Shown in pieces: positions 26,841-36,049 of a stretch of DNA of 64,000 nt (positions within the stretch are counted from its first letter, which is position 1; every line of letters starts with the position of its first letter). A program made the position numbers and the translations under genes. The notes under the pieces were generated by a model, which ran no database searches, had not been told where the DNA came from, and was given only the letters and a program-made list of their open reading frames with translations. Origin of the DNA: Erythrobacter sp. JK5 (GTDB lineage Bacteria > Pseudomonadota > Alphaproteobacteria > Sphingomonadales > Sphingomonadaceae); the NCBI RefSeq assembly GCF_018205975.1, contig NZ_CP073577.1, positions 1,922,001 through 1,986,000 on the forward strand, read 5' to 3'.

Positions 26841-27821
26841 CTAGGGCTGAGCCACCAGGCACGGCTGGCCCTGGCGCTGGAGGGTGTCGCAGGCCTGCGC
26901 GGCCTCGTCACGACTGGCAAAGCCGACCGCCTGCAACCGGGTGACGCGGCCTGCCGGGACCAGCAGTTTGCTCGTACCTGCCAGCGCGCTATGGCCTGCG
27001 AGCCGGGCCCACAGCTTGTCGGCGTTGGCGCTCACGCCGAATGCGCCGAGCTGGACTTTCCACGATCCGGACCGGCTCGCCGCACGCGGCGAGGCCGGGG
27101 CGGGAACAGGACGAGCAACTGGCTGGGCAACGCGCGACGCGGATACGGGAGCCACCGACTCCCGGACCGGTGCCGCCGGAACCGGACGCTGGCCAAGATC
27201 GACTGCAGCAAGCTCGGCGGCGCGGCGCTGGCTCGCTTCGGCTTCTATGTCCCGCGCGAGCGATTGCGCCAGCTGGCGCTGTTCGATCGGGATGAACTGG
27301 TCCATCTGGGCCAGCGCGCCCGAGGCCTGCGGCAGGCCGGCGGATTGCGCGAGAGTCATCAGCGCATAGGCGCGGATCCAGTCCTTTTCGGCAAAGTCGG
27401 CGTTGAAGTGCGCCAGTCCCATTACGTATTGCGCGCGCGGGTCTCCGCGTTCGGAGGCCGCCCGGATCAGCGGCATCGCCGTTTCGTGTTTGCCCTGCTG
27501 GAACAGCAGCAGGCCGTAATTGTCGGCTGCCTTGACGTGGCCCCGCTGCGCGGCTTCGGCATAGAGATCGCGGGCGCGGGCGACGTCGGCCGCCACCCCT
27601 CGCCCGAGGCGATAGGCCTGCGCGAGGTTGAACAGCGCGTCGGCATCTCCGCGCTGGGCGGGTCCCTGCCATTCGCCCACCGCGCGGGTGAAATCGCCCT
27701 CGCTCCAGGCGTCCACCCCGGCCTTGACATCGGCCATCACGGGTGCGGCGGTGGCTGCGAAAATCGCTGCGCCCGCCGCTGCGACGAGGCGCGCCTTGGG
27801 GTTCGTGCGGATAGCGGTCAT
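26841..27821 (-). CDS. Sel1-repeat and SPOR-domain secreted protein
   Basis: 326 residues from ATG 27821, preceded by AGGAG at 7-base spacing. The signal peptide ends APVMA-D. Sel1/TPR-like repeats cover about 35-180 (GDADALFNLAQAYRLGRGV, GHVKAADNYGLLLFQQGKH, GDPRAQYVMGLAHF). A Pro/Ala/Val-rich linker leads to a C-terminal SPOR domain (WKVQLGAFGVSANADKLWARL) ending with a CX9C pair. SPOR domains bind denuded septal glycan, so a periplasmic role at the division site is expected. It is divergent from the ParA-like gene across about 260 bases. Confidence 0.85.
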   Translation of the reverse strand: MTAIRTNPKARLVAAAGAAIFAATAAPVMADVKAGVDAWSEGDFTRAVGEWQGPAQRGDADALFNLAQAYRLGRGVAADVARARDLYAEAAQRGHVKAADNYGLLLFQQGKHETAMPLIRAASERGDPRAQYVMGLAHFNADFAEKDWIRAYALMTLAQSAGLPQASGALAQMDQFIPIEQRQLAQSLARDIEAEASQRRAAELAAVDLGQRPVPAAPVRESVAPVSASRVAQPVARPVPAPASPRAASRSGSWKVQLGAFGVSANADKLWARLAGHSALAGTSKLLVPAGRVTRLQAVGFASRDEAAQACDTLQRQGQPCLVAQP

Positions 27822-28080
27822 CGATAAAGCTCCTGCGCTGCCCCCGCGCGGGAGGGCGTCGTGGTTGGTCTCGTCGATCATAGTGAACAAAGCGTTAGCA
27901 TTTGGTTGCCATGCTGCAGCAGCGATGGCGCGTGTCTGCCAGCCGCCCGATTCTCCGCTCGCACGCAGCGCAAAGGGCCGCTCGGCATTAACTCAAAATA
28001 AACGGTATCCTGCGATCCCCTTTCGGACAGGCCGCAAATTTGAGCGGCATCCAACGGGCTAATCCAGGGGGAACCAGGCG

Positions 28081-28797
28081 TTGCGTGTACTCGCTTTGGC
28101 ATCGCAGAAAGGCGGATCGGGGAAGACGACCCTGTCCGGACACCTTGCCGTCCAGGCCCAGCGCGCAGGCGCCGGTCCGGTCGTTCTCATCGACATCGAT
28201 CCGCAGGGCTCGCTCGCCGACTGGTGGAACGAGCGCGAGGCGGAATATCCCGCCTTCGCGCAGACCACCGTCTCGCGGCTCGCCAACGACCTTCAGGTCT
28301 TGCGCCAGCAGGGCTTCAAGCTGGCGGTGATCGACACCCCGCCGGCGATCACGATGGCGATCCAGTCGGTCATCGGCGTCGCCGAACTGATCGTCGTCCC
28401 GACCCGCCCCAGCCCGCACGATCTGCGCGCTGTCGGCGCCACGGTCGACCTGTGCGAGCGTGCCGGAAAGCCGCTGGTGTTCGTGGTCAACGCCGCGACG
28501 CCCAAGGCCAAGATCACCTCGGAAGCAGCCGTCGCGCTGTCGCAGCACGGCACCGTGGCTCCGATCACGCTGCACCACCGCACCGATTTCGCCGCCTCGA
28601 TGATCGACGGCCGCACTGTCATGGAAGTCGATCCGGAAAGCCGCAGCGCCGCGGAAATCACCGCGCTGTGGAAATACATTTCCGATCGGCTCGAAAAGAA
28701 TTTTCGCCGCACCGTGTTCGCCGCTCCGGCGGGACAGACCTCTGCCGCGGGCGTGCATCGCCCCGCTGGCGGCTTCGGCCGCCGGGTCGCGCAGTAA
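28081..28797 (+). CDS. ParA-family (MinD/Soj-like) ATPase
   Basis: 238 residues from a TTG start with a GGGGGAA site upstream. It has the deviant Walker A K10GGSGKTT17, Walker A' LIDIDPQGS, and Walker B LAVIDTPP. It lacks the N-terminal HTH of type Ia ParA, so it is a small type-Ib-like or orphan ParA. Such ATPases position plasmids, chromosomes, chemotaxis arrays or division regulators by nucleotide-dependent patterning. The next gene (16-base gap) encodes a ribbon-helix-helix protein, and SPOR-domain genes lie on both sides. No parS-like cluster was recognised. Confidence 0.88.
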   Translation: MRVLALASQKGGSGKTTLSGHLAVQAQRAGAGPVVLIDIDPQGSLADWWNEREAEYPAFAQTTVSRLANDLQVLRQQGFKLAVIDTPPAITMAIQSVIGVAELIVVPTRPSPHDLRAVGATVDLCERAGKPLVFVVNAATPKAKITSEAAVALSQHGTVAPITLHHRTDFAASMIDGRTVMEVDPESRSAAEITALWKYISDRLEKNFRRTVFAAPAGQTSAAGVHRPAGGFGRRVAQ

Positions 28798-28812
28798 GAG
28801 GCGGGCCGCGCC

Positions 28813-29319
28813 ATGTCCGAAGCCAGCTTTGCATCGCTTGGGCCAACCCTGCTCGCGCGCAAGGGCGGCGCCAAGCCGGCCATGCGTCCGCAGCTTGCGC
28901 CGCTCCCCGAGACCATCGCCGACGAGGCGCTGGAGGATCTCGGCTGGAACGACATGGGCAGCGAAGACGAACAGCGCAGCACCGGGGGCACGGACCATTC
29001 GAACAATGTCGTCGCGCTGACGCCTGACTGCGCTCCGGACGAAGCGCTCGAAGACGCAAGCCCGCTGGTCAAACGCCAGCAGAAAGATCTCGCCGATCGG
29101 GTGCTGGCCGAAGCTGCCAAGCCGAAAGGCAAAGCCGCAAAAGCCGGTCGCCGCGCGGCCTTTACGCTGCGGCTCGACGCCGAACGCCATCTCAAGCTGC
29201 GGCTCGCCGCAACGATGGAAGGCAAGAGCGCGCAGGTGCTCGTAACCGAAGCGCTCGATGCGCTGCTCGACCAGATCGACGATCTCGACTCGCTCGCAAA
29301 GCGCATGAAACGTACATGA
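28813..29319 (+). CDS. Ribbon-helix-helix protein, putative ParA partner
   Basis: 168 residues. The N-terminal roughly 90 residues are acidic and low-complexity. Residues about 118-155 (RRAAFTLRLDAERHLKLRLA, then EGKSAQVLVTEALDALL) form a ribbon-helix-helix DNA-binding pattern preceded by a basic Lys/Ala linker. It sits directly after the ParA-like gene. RHH proteins such as ParG are the centromere-binding partners of type Ib ParA, but those are about half this size. The partner role is inferred from adjacency. The stop overlaps a possible upstream start of the next gene. Confidence 0.7.
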   Translation: MSEASFASLGPTLLARKGGAKPAMRPQLAPLPETIADEALEDLGWNDMGSEDEQRSTGGTDHSNNVVALTPDCAPDEALEDASPLVKRQQKDLADRVLAEAAKPKGKAAKAGRRAAFTLRLDAERHLKLRLAATMEGKSAQVLVTEALDALLDQIDDLDSLAKRMKRT

Positions 29320-29360
29320 CAGACTACGCACAATTCAGGACGAAACAGGGGATACTGACC

Positions 29361-30725
29361 ATGGATCGCACCACCAACCGCCGCCCGAACGGCCCGAAAC
29401 TCGGCCTGATCATGACCACGGCGCTTGCCGGGGTGGCTCTGACGGGATGCACCGCGTCGGCCGCTCCGCAGGCCGAAACTTCGTTCAGCAAGGCGCAGGC
29501 CGCGCTTGAAAGCGGCAAGGTCGACAAGGCCGTCATGCACGCCGAAGCGGCGGTGCTGGCCGAACCGCGCAATCCGGGATTCCGCGCGCTGCTGGGCGCT
29601 GCCTATCTCGAGGCGGGCCGGTTCGAAGCCGCCGCCACCAGCTTCAACGACGCGCTCGATCTGGGCGACAGCGATCCGCGCACCGTGCTGAGCTATGCAC
29701 TCGCCAAGACGGCGCTGGGCGACGGCGCCAGCGCGGTTGCGGTGCTCGAGCAGTACGAACGCGCGATCGACCCGGCCGATTACGGCCTGGCACTGGCCCT
29801 GGCCGGCAATCCCGAGAAGGGCGTGCATGTGCTCGTCAACGCGCTGCGCGGGGGCGAGAACAGCGCCAAGATGCGCCAGAACCTCGCCTATTCCTATGCG
29901 CTCGCCGGCAACTGGCGCGCAGCCCGCGTGATGGCGGCCGAAGATGTGCCCGCCGACCAGCTCGACGCGCGCCTCAGCGATTGGGCCGCGACCGCCAAGC
30001 CGGAAGACGTCCAGGTCCGCGTGGCGAACCTGCTGAATGTGACCCCGTCGAACGCGGGCGGTCAGCCGACCCAACTCGCGCTCGCCAATTTCCCGAGCCA
30101 GCAGACGATGGTGGCCGAAGCCGCCGCGCAAGCCGATATCGAGAGCGTCGCGATCGCCGAAGCGCCCGCCGCGCCCAGCGAAGCGGAAACGCTTGCCTTC
30201 GGTCTCGACCAGACCGCCGATGCTCCGGTTGCGCGCGTCGCCGCCGCTGTTCCGGCTCCGGCTCCGGCCGCCCGCGCACCGGCACGCCGCTACGTGTCGA
30301 ACCCGGTCGTGCAGAAAGTTCCGGCGAGGGCCAGCGAGGAGCGCGCAGCGCCGACTCGCGTGGCGCGGAAATCCTCGCAGCGCCGCATGGCCGCGACCAG
30401 CGTCGCCAGCAGCAGCGACAAGGCGGCCGGCACGCATTTGGTGCAGCTCGGCAGCTTCGACAGCCGGGCGGTTGCCAAGGCCAAGTGGAGCGAATTCCAG
30501 CAGCGTTTCCCGCAGCTCAAGGATCACGACGTGGTGATCACCAAGGCCGAAGTGAACGGCCGGGTCTTCTACCGCGTCGCCGCCGCCGGTTTCGGCGTGC
30601 GCAGCGCTCGCGCGATGTGCGGCACTGCGAAATCGTCGGGTGTCGGCTGCTTCGCCTACACCAAGTCGAACCCGCCCAAGGGCGCGATCGACGACGGCGT
30701 CCGGATCGCCGCGCGCACGCGCTGA
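29361..30725 (+). CDS. TPR and SPOR-domain lipoprotein
   Basis: 454 residues from ATG 29361. An ATG at 29316 overlapping the previous stop is possible but would put 15 residues before the signal sequence. The lipobox is ALTGC, predicting acylation and outer- or inner-membrane anchoring. TPR repeats cover about 40-180 (SFSKAQAALESGKVDKAVMH, NPGFRALLGAAYLEAGRFEA). A long Ala/Pro linker precedes the C-terminal SPOR domain (THLVQLGSFDSRAVAKAKWS) with a CX9C pair, as in the divergent Sel1-SPOR protein. It is likely the third gene of the parA-RHH operon; a terminator follows. Confidence 0.85.
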   Translation: MDRTTNRRPNGPKLGLIMTTALAGVALTGCTASAAPQAETSFSKAQAALESGKVDKAVMHAEAAVLAEPRNPGFRALLGAAYLEAGRFEAAATSFNDALDLGDSDPRTVLSYALAKTALGDGASAVAVLEQYERAIDPADYGLALALAGNPEKGVHVLVNALRGGENSAKMRQNLAYSYALAGNWRAARVMAAEDVPADQLDARLSDWAATAKPEDVQVRVANLLNVTPSNAGGQPTQLALANFPSQQTMVAEAAAQADIESVAIAEAPAAPSEAETLAFGLDQTADAPVARVAAAVPAPAPAARAPARRYVSNPVVQKVPARASEERAAPTRVARKSSQRRMAATSVASSSDKAAGTHLVQLGSFDSRAVAKAKWSEFQQRFPQLKDHDVVITKAEVNGRVFYRVAAAGFGVRSARAMCGTAKSSGVGCFAYTKSNPPKGAIDDGVRIAARTR

Positions 30726-30768
30726 CGGTCGCTTCGTTTCCTCAGCTCATTCGAGCTTCAGCGAAACT

Positions 30769-30802
30769 GCCCTCGGAGCCCTCGGCTCCGGGGGCGTTTT
30801 TT
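30769..30802 (+). terminator. Rho-independent terminator of the parA-RHH-SPOR operon
   Basis: GCCCTCGGAGCC (30769-30780) pairs with GGCTCCGGGGGC (30784-30795), with one T-G wobble, then GTTTTTT. The T run abuts the stop of the convergent pyrC. Confidence 0.85.
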
Positions 30803-32031
30803 CAGATTGGCACGCCGCCCTTGTAAAGCGCGGTTACCCGGCCCTGCACGCCGTGCCGGTCGAAGGGTGTGTTGTCGGCTGTTGCGCTCATCCTTGTCCT
30901 GTCGACGAACCACGGCGCGTCGGGATCGATGATCGCAATGTCTGCCTGATGGCCTGCGACCAGCATCCCGGCGTCGACCCCGAGCAGCTTGGCCGGGTTT
31001 CGCGCCAGCAGATCGAATGCGCGCGCCAGGCCGATGACCTCGTCGCGCACCAGCTGCAAGACCATCGCCAGCAGGGTTTCGGCACCTGCCATTCCCGGTT
31101 CCGCATCGGCGAAGGGCAATCGCTTGCCTTCCGGTCCGCGCGGATCGTGACCGCTCGATATGACGTCCACGGTTCCGTCGGCGATCGCCGCGATCGCAGC
31201 CTGACGGTCCGCTTCGCCCCGCAGCGGCGGCGAGAGCCGCGCGAAGGTGCGGAAATCGACCACGTCGAGATCGGACATCATGAAATGCGCCGGCGTGATC
31301 CCGCAGGTGACGTTGACACCGCGTCGTTTCGCCTCGCGCACCAGATCAAACCCGCGCGCGGTGGTGATCTGGCGGAAATGGACCCGCGCACCACTCATTT
31401 CGGCGAGGCCGATGTCGCGAGCGATGGCGAGCGCTTCGGCCTCGGACGGCGCGCTCGGCAGTCCGAGACGGGTCGCAACTTCACCCGCCGTCGCCGCGGC
31501 CTCCCCGCTCAGGCCACTGTCCTCGGCATGCGACACCACCACCAGATCGAGCATCGCGGCATATTGCAGCAGCCGCAGCATCACGCCCGAATCGGCGATC
31601 CAGCGACGGCCGGTCGCAACCCCGCGCGCGCCAGCCTCCTTCATCAGCGCGATCTCGGCGAGTTCACGCCCCTCGAGCCCGCGCGTGGCGGCGGCGAGCG
31701 GGTGGACCCACAGATCGGGCTTGCCGCTCTTGGCAATGTAATTGACCCGGCTCGGGTAATCGAGCGGCGGCGACTGGTCGGGCATCAGCGCGGCGCGGGT
31801 GATCCCGCCGAAATGGAAGGCGGGTTTATCGATGGCGAACACGCCCAGATCGACCAGCCCCGGCGCCACCAGCTTGCCCTTCGCGTCGACCACTGCGTCG
31901 CCTTCTTCGGCCATCGCGTCGGGTCCAACCGCGGCAATCACACCCTTGTCGAGCCGGACGCTCCCCTCCTCGGCACCATGGATCGTGATCAGCGTGCCAC
32001 CGGTAATCGTGACGGGCTTGTCCTGCTTCAT
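30802..32031 (-). CDS. pyrC: Dihydroorotase-like protein, apparently non-catalytic (PyrC')
   Basis: 409 residues from ATG 32031, which overlaps the pyrB stop (ATGA); an ATG two codons upstream is also possible. The amidohydrolase barrel is recognisable ([49 protein letters not shown]). The DxHxH metal motif of active dihydroorotases is replaced: D61-L-G63-V-F65 lacks both His. In Pseudomonas and relatives, such inactive homologues are structural partners of aspartate carbamoyltransferase, and a separate active enzyme makes dihydroorotate. Tight coupling to pyrB supports that role here. Confidence 0.88.
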   Translation of the reverse strand: MKQDKPVTITGGTLITIHGAEEGSVRLDKGVIAAVGPDAMAEEGDAVVDAKGKLVAPGLVDLGVFAIDKPAFHFGGITRAALMPDQSPPLDYPSRVNYIAKSGKPDLWVHPLAAATRGLEGRELAEIALMKEAGARGVATGRRWIADSGVMLRLLQYAAMLDLVVVSHAEDSGLSGEAAATAGEVATRLGLPSAPSEAEALAIARDIGLAEMSGARVHFRQITTARGFDLVREAKRRGVNVTCGITPAHFMMSDLDVVDFRTFARLSPPLRGEADRQAAIAAIADGTVDVISSGHDPRGPEGKRLPFADAEPGMAGAETLLAMVLQLVRDEVIGLARAFDLLARNPAKLLGVDAGMLVAGHQADIAIIDPDAPWFVDRTRMSATADNTPFDRHGVQGRVTALYKGGVPI

Positions 32032-33044
32032 GCCCATCCCTCCACGCTGCGCGCCGATCGCGTCAGGATATCGAGACACGCCATCCGGATCGCGACGCCC
32101 ATTTCGACCTGTTGGGTGATAATCGAGCGATCGAGCATGTCGGCGACGTCGCTGTCGATCTCGACCCCGCGGTTCATCGGACCGGGATGCATCACCAGTG
32201 CTTCGGGCGCGGCACCGTCGAGCCGCGCCTTGGTGAGACCGTAGAGATGATGATATTCGCGCGCCGAGGGGATGAACTGCCCGGCCATCCGCTCCGATTG
32301 CAACCGCAGCATCATCACCACGTCCGTCCCGCTCAACGCCGCGTCGAAATCGTGGAACGGCTCCACCCCCATCGCCTCGATCCCGGCAGGCATCAGCGCA
32401 GGCGGCGCGCACGCGCGAACCTTTGCACCCAACGCCTGCAGGCACAGGATATTGGAGCGGGCCACCCGGCTGTGCAGGATGTCGCCGCAGATCGTCACGG
32501 TCAGTCCGTTGAAGTCCTCGCGCGGTTCCCCGCGCCGCCTGATCGCCTCGCGCAGCGCCAGCGCATCCAGCAGCGCCTGGGTCGGGTGTTCGTGGCTGCC
32601 GTCGCCTGCATTAAGGACCGGGCAATCGACCTTTTCCGCGATCAGCCGCGTCGCGCCGCTCGATCCGTGGCGGATCACGATCGCATCGGCGCGCATCGCG
32701 TTCAGCGTGATCGCGGTGTCGATCAGCGTTTCGCCCTTCTTCACCGAGCTTTGGGCGGCATGCATGTTGACCACATCCGCGCCCAGCCGCTTGCCCGCGA
32801 TTTCGAAGCTGAGCAGCGTGCGGGTCGAATTCTCGAAAAAGGCGTTAATGATGGTCAGCCCCGCGAGCAGTCCCGCATGTTTGCTGCTCTGGCGATTGAG
32901 CGTGACCCATTGTTCCGCCTGGTCGAGCAGGTACAGAATCTCGTGCCGCTCGAGCTGTCCGATGCCGAGCAGGTCGCGATGCGGGAACGCCAGCCGCCCC
33001 GCCGGGAAGCGGCTTTGGTCCGTTTGAGAGTCCGCCGATGTCAT
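32028..33044 (-). CDS. pyrB: Aspartate carbamoyltransferase catalytic subunit
   Basis: 338 residues from ATG 33044. The carbamoyl-phosphate loop [13 protein letters not shown] and the motif [20 protein letters not shown] are intact. It catalyses the committed step of pyrimidine synthesis, carbamoyl phosphate plus L-Asp to carbamoyl-Asp. It forms an overlapping operon with the inactive dihydroorotase homologue. It is divergent from sppA with about 120 bases between starts. Confidence 0.96.
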   Translation of the reverse strand: MTSADSQTDQSRFPAGRLAFPHRDLLGIGQLERHEILYLLDQAEQWVTLNRQSSKHAGLLAGLTIINAFFENSTRTLLSFEIAGKRLGADVVNMHAAQSSVKKGETLIDTAITLNAMRADAIVIRHGSSGATRLIAEKVDCPVLNAGDGSHEHPTQALLDALALREAIRRRGEPREDFNGLTVTICGDILHSRVARSNILCLQALGAKVRACAPPALMPAGIEAMGVEPFHDFDAALSGTDVVMMLRLQSERMAGQFIPSAREYHHLYGLTKARLDGAAPEALVMHPGPMNRGVEIDSDVADMLDRSIITQQVEMGVAIRMACLDILTRSARSVEGWA

Positions 33045-33164
33045 TAAAGCCACGCCGTTAGACGAGTGCTGTCCGCCACTCAACCCATTGCCGCGCACGC
33101 TTGCCATGGAAATCTGGCGCGCAACGCCCTAGATCGGGCGGGAAAGCAACACGGGAACACAAGC

Positions 33165-35051
33165 ATGAGCTTCGCGGGCAAAGTCTGGAAACTGCTGGTC
33201 GGGATCAAGGATGGTCTGGTCCTGATCTTCATGTTGCTGTTCTTCATCGCGTTGTTCGCAGTGCTTTCCGCCCGGCCCAGCCCCGGCCAGGTGCGCGACG
33301 GGGCGCTGCTGATCGACCTCGATGGATACGTGGTCGAGGAACGCTCCGAGATCGACCCGTTCGAAGTGCTGATCAGCGGCGAAGCCCCGGTCGGCGAATA
33401 TTCGGTTCACGAACTGGTCCGCGCACTCGACGCGGCGGCGAGCGACGATCGGGTCAAGGCGGTGGTGCTCGACATGACCGGATTCCTCGGCGGCGGTCAG
33501 GTCCACATGCAGGCGGTGGGCGAAGCGATGGAGCGCGTGCGCAAGGCCGAAAAGCCGGTGCTGACCTACGCGCTCGCCTATGGCGACGATCACATGCATC
33601 TCGCCGCGCATGCCAGCGAAGTGTGGGTCGATCCGCTGGGCGGCGCGCTGATCGCCGGGCCGGGGGGCACCAACCTGTATTATGCCGACCTGCTCGACAA
33701 GCTGAGCATCAAGGCCCGCATCTACCGCGTGGGTGAATTCAAGTCGGCGGTCGAGCCGTTCTCGCGCAATTCGATGTCGGACGAGGCGCGCGAGAACCTC
33801 TCCAGCCTGCTCGGCGCGCTGTGGGACGAGTGGCAGGCCAATGTTAAGAAGGCCCGGCCCAAACTCGAGCTCGACCGGGTGACCGGCGATCCGGTCGCAT
33901 GGGTCGAGGCTTCGCAGGGCGATCTCGCCCGGGCCGCGCTCGATGCGGGTCTCGTCGACAAGCTCGGCAGCCCCGCCGATTTCGGCGCGCGCGTGGCCGA
34001 AATCGCGGGCGAGGACAGCTGGAGCAAAGCCCCTGGCGCCTATGCAAAGACCGATTACGCGCCGTTCCTGTCGGCCCATCCGGTCAAGTCCGGCGGCAAG
34101 ACGATCGGCGTCGTCACCGTCGCCGGAACCATCGTCGATGGCGATGCCGGGCCGGGTACGGCCGGGGGCGAGCGGATCGCGAAACTGCTGGACGAAGCGC
34201 TCGACGACGATTTCGCCGCGCTGGTGGTGCGGGTGGATTCGCCCGGCGGATCGGTGACCGCGTCGGAGGAAATCCGCCGCGCGATCGATCGCTACCGCGA
34301 CAATGGCATCCCGGTCGCCATTTCGTTCGGCAATGTCGCTGCCTCCGGTGGCTACTGGGTGGCGACCGCGGGCGACCGCATCTTCGCCCAGCCCGAGACA
34401 GTGACCGGTTCGATCGGCGTGTTCGCCGTGCTGCCGACCTTCGAGGACGCTGCCGCCGAAATCGGCGTCAATGCCGACGGGCTGCGCACCACGCCGCTAT
34501 CGGGACAGCCCGACCTGCTCGACGGGCTCACCCCCGAAGTCGATGCGATCCTGCAGGCCTCGGTAACGGATACCTACAACGATTTCCTCAGCCGCGTCAG
34601 CAAGGCGCGCAAGCTCGATACCGCGCGCGTCGACCAGATCGCGCAGGGACGCGTGTGGGATGGCGGCGCGGCGCGCCAGCTGGGTCTGGTGGACCAGTTC
34701 GGCGGGCTCGACGAGGCGCTCGCCTGGGCCGCAGGTGAAGCCGGGATCGAAGACGATGGCTGGCATCCGCGCTTCCTCGGCCAGGAGGTCAGCCAGTACG
34801 ATTCGCTGATCCGCCGCATGGTCGCGGGCTCGGGCGAAAGCCGCCAGCCGCGTGGCGATCTGTTCGCGATGGCGGCGCGCGAGCGGGCGGGCATCTTCGC
34901 GCGGATCGCCAGCGATCTCGAGATGCTGAGCGGCGCGCGCGGGGTTCAGGCCTATTGTCTGCAATGTCCGACACCGGTCAGCGTCGCTTCGCTGTCCGGC
35001 AAGGATGCGGTGACCCTGTTCGGGCAGTTGCGGACGCTGATCGCACGATAG
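33165..35051 (+). CDS. sppA: Signal peptide peptidase SppA, long (67K) type
   Basis: 628 residues from ATG 33165. An N-terminal membrane anchor (about 18-38) is followed by two tandem SppA/ClpP-like domains. The catalytic dyad is split between the halves, as in E. coli: K193 (GEFKSAVEPF) and S394 (GNVAASGGYWVA). The 201-residue spacing is equivalent to K209/S409. It degrades signal peptides left in the inner membrane after secretion. tRNA-Val follows about 80 bases downstream on the same strand. Confidence 0.95.
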   Translation: MSFAGKVWKLLVGIKDGLVLIFMLLFFIALFAVLSARPSPGQVRDGALLIDLDGYVVEERSEIDPFEVLISGEAPVGEYSVHELVRALDAAASDDRVKAVVLDMTGFLGGGQVHMQAVGEAMERVRKAEKPVLTYALAYGDDHMHLAAHASEVWVDPLGGALIAGPGGTNLYYADLLDKLSIKARIYRVGEFKSAVEPFSRNSMSDEARENLSSLLGALWDEWQANVKKARPKLELDRVTGDPVAWVEASQGDLARAALDAGLVDKLGSPADFGARVAEIAGEDSWSKAPGAYAKTDYAPFLSAHPVKSGGKTIGVVTVAGTIVDGDAGPGTAGGERIAKLLDEALDDDFAALVVRVDSPGGSVTASEEIRRAIDRYRDNGIPVAISFGNVAASGGYWVATAGDRIFAQPETVTGSIGVFAVLPTFEDAAAEIGVNADGLRTTPLSGQPDLLDGLTPEVDAILQASVTDTYNDFLSRVSKARKLDTARVDQIAQGRVWDGGAARQLGLVDQFGGLDEALAWAAGEAGIEDDGWHPRFLGQEVSQYDSLIRRMVAGSGESRQPRGDLFAMAARERAGIFARIASDLEMLSGARGVQAYCLQCPTPVSVASLSGKDAVTLFGQLRTLIAR

Positions 35052-35128
35052 GCCGCAGGGGCGCTTGCCAAGCGCGTATCCGCGCAGTAAGTGCGCGCCC
35101 CTGTCCGGGAGAGACCTCCGACACGGAC

Positions 35129-35203
35129 GGGCGCGTAGCTCAGTGGTAGAGCACACCCTTCACACGGGTGGGGTCGCAAGTTCAATCCTTGCCGCGCCCA
35201 CCA
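35129..35203 (+). tRNA. tRNA-Val (anticodon CAC)
   Basis: 75 nt with encoded CCA. Acceptor GGGCGCG/CGCGCCC, D-arm GCTCAGTGGTAGAGC, anticodon stem ACCC/GGGT with loop TTCACAC, and T-arm GCAAGTTCAATCCTTGC are all paired. Confidence 0.97.
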
Positions 35204-35326
35204 TCCTTCGGGACCTGACCAGCAGGACGTCTCCGCCAACCGGCTGACAGGGGTCGCTTGATGCGCCCCACATCCGCCGCGCGCCCCCTTCCCCCCTCAT
35301 CCCATCCTCGCTACCCCTGTGTGGCA

Positions 35327-36028
35327 ATGCAGCTGTTCGAAAGTCTCGTCGTCGCGCACGTCATTGCCGGAGCTACCGGGCTGATCGCCTTCTGGGTGCC
35401 GATTGCGGCGCGCAAGGGCGGGCGGGTGCATCGCCGGTGGGGGCGGATCGCCTGCTACGGATTCATGGTCGCGGGCGCGCTGGCGATCGCGATGGCGCTG
35501 CTGTCGCTCTACGGGCCGGAGCAGCGCATTCCGACTTTCACCGATCGCGCGCTGTTCGAGGGGCTGTTCGGCTGGATGATGCTCTATCTCGGGCTGCTGA
35601 CCATCGGGTTCGCGGATTACGGGCTGGCGATGGTGCGGCATTCGCGCGATCGCGAGGCGCTGCGCCGACCGCGCTATCAGGTGCCGATGGCGGCAGTGGT
35701 GGTTTCGGCGGTCTGGTGCGGCGTCTATGGCTATGGGGTCGGCGATCCGCTGATGGTGCTGGTTGCCGCGATCGGAGTGGTCGCCATGATGTTGCAGCAG
35801 CGCTTCATCTGGCGCGCGTCGCCTGCGCGGACCGACTATGTCGGCGAGCATTTTCGCGCGCTGCTGGGCATGGGCATTTCGGCCTACACCGCGTTTCTTT
35901 CGGTCGGGCTCATCCGCGCGATCCCCGAACATGTCTTCAATCCGATGATCTGGGCCGGGCCGAGCGTGGTCGGGGTCAGCCTGATCCTATATTTCACGAT
36001 CCAGACCGGGTCGCGAAAGCGTGGCTGA
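35327..36028 (+). CDS. DUF2306-like membrane protein
   Basis: 233 residues from ATG 35327. About seven hydrophobic segments: a first helix with VVAHVIAGATGLIAFWV, then GRIACYGFMVAGALAIAMAL, LFGWMMLYLGLLTIGFADY, and four more towards ILYFTIQTGS. The HxxxG pattern in helix 1 and the KGGRVHRRWGR loop recall the DUF2306 family of predicted membrane proteins; no function is known. It is monocistronic and convergent with the PKHD hydroxylase. A CTGACCG/CGGTCAG stem (36025-36048) overlaps its stop codon. Confidence 0.6.
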   Translation: MQLFESLVVAHVIAGATGLIAFWVPIAARKGGRVHRRWGRIACYGFMVAGALAIAMALLSLYGPEQRIPTFTDRALFEGLFGWMMLYLGLLTIGFADYGLAMVRHSRDREALRRPRYQVPMAAVVVSAVWCGVYGYGVGDPLMVLVAAIGVVAMMLQQRFIWRASPARTDYVGEHFRALLGMGISAYTAFLSVGLIRAIPEHVFNPMIWAGPSVVGVSLILYFTIQTGSRKRG

Positions 36029-36049
36029 CCGTCGCTGCGTGCGGTCAGG

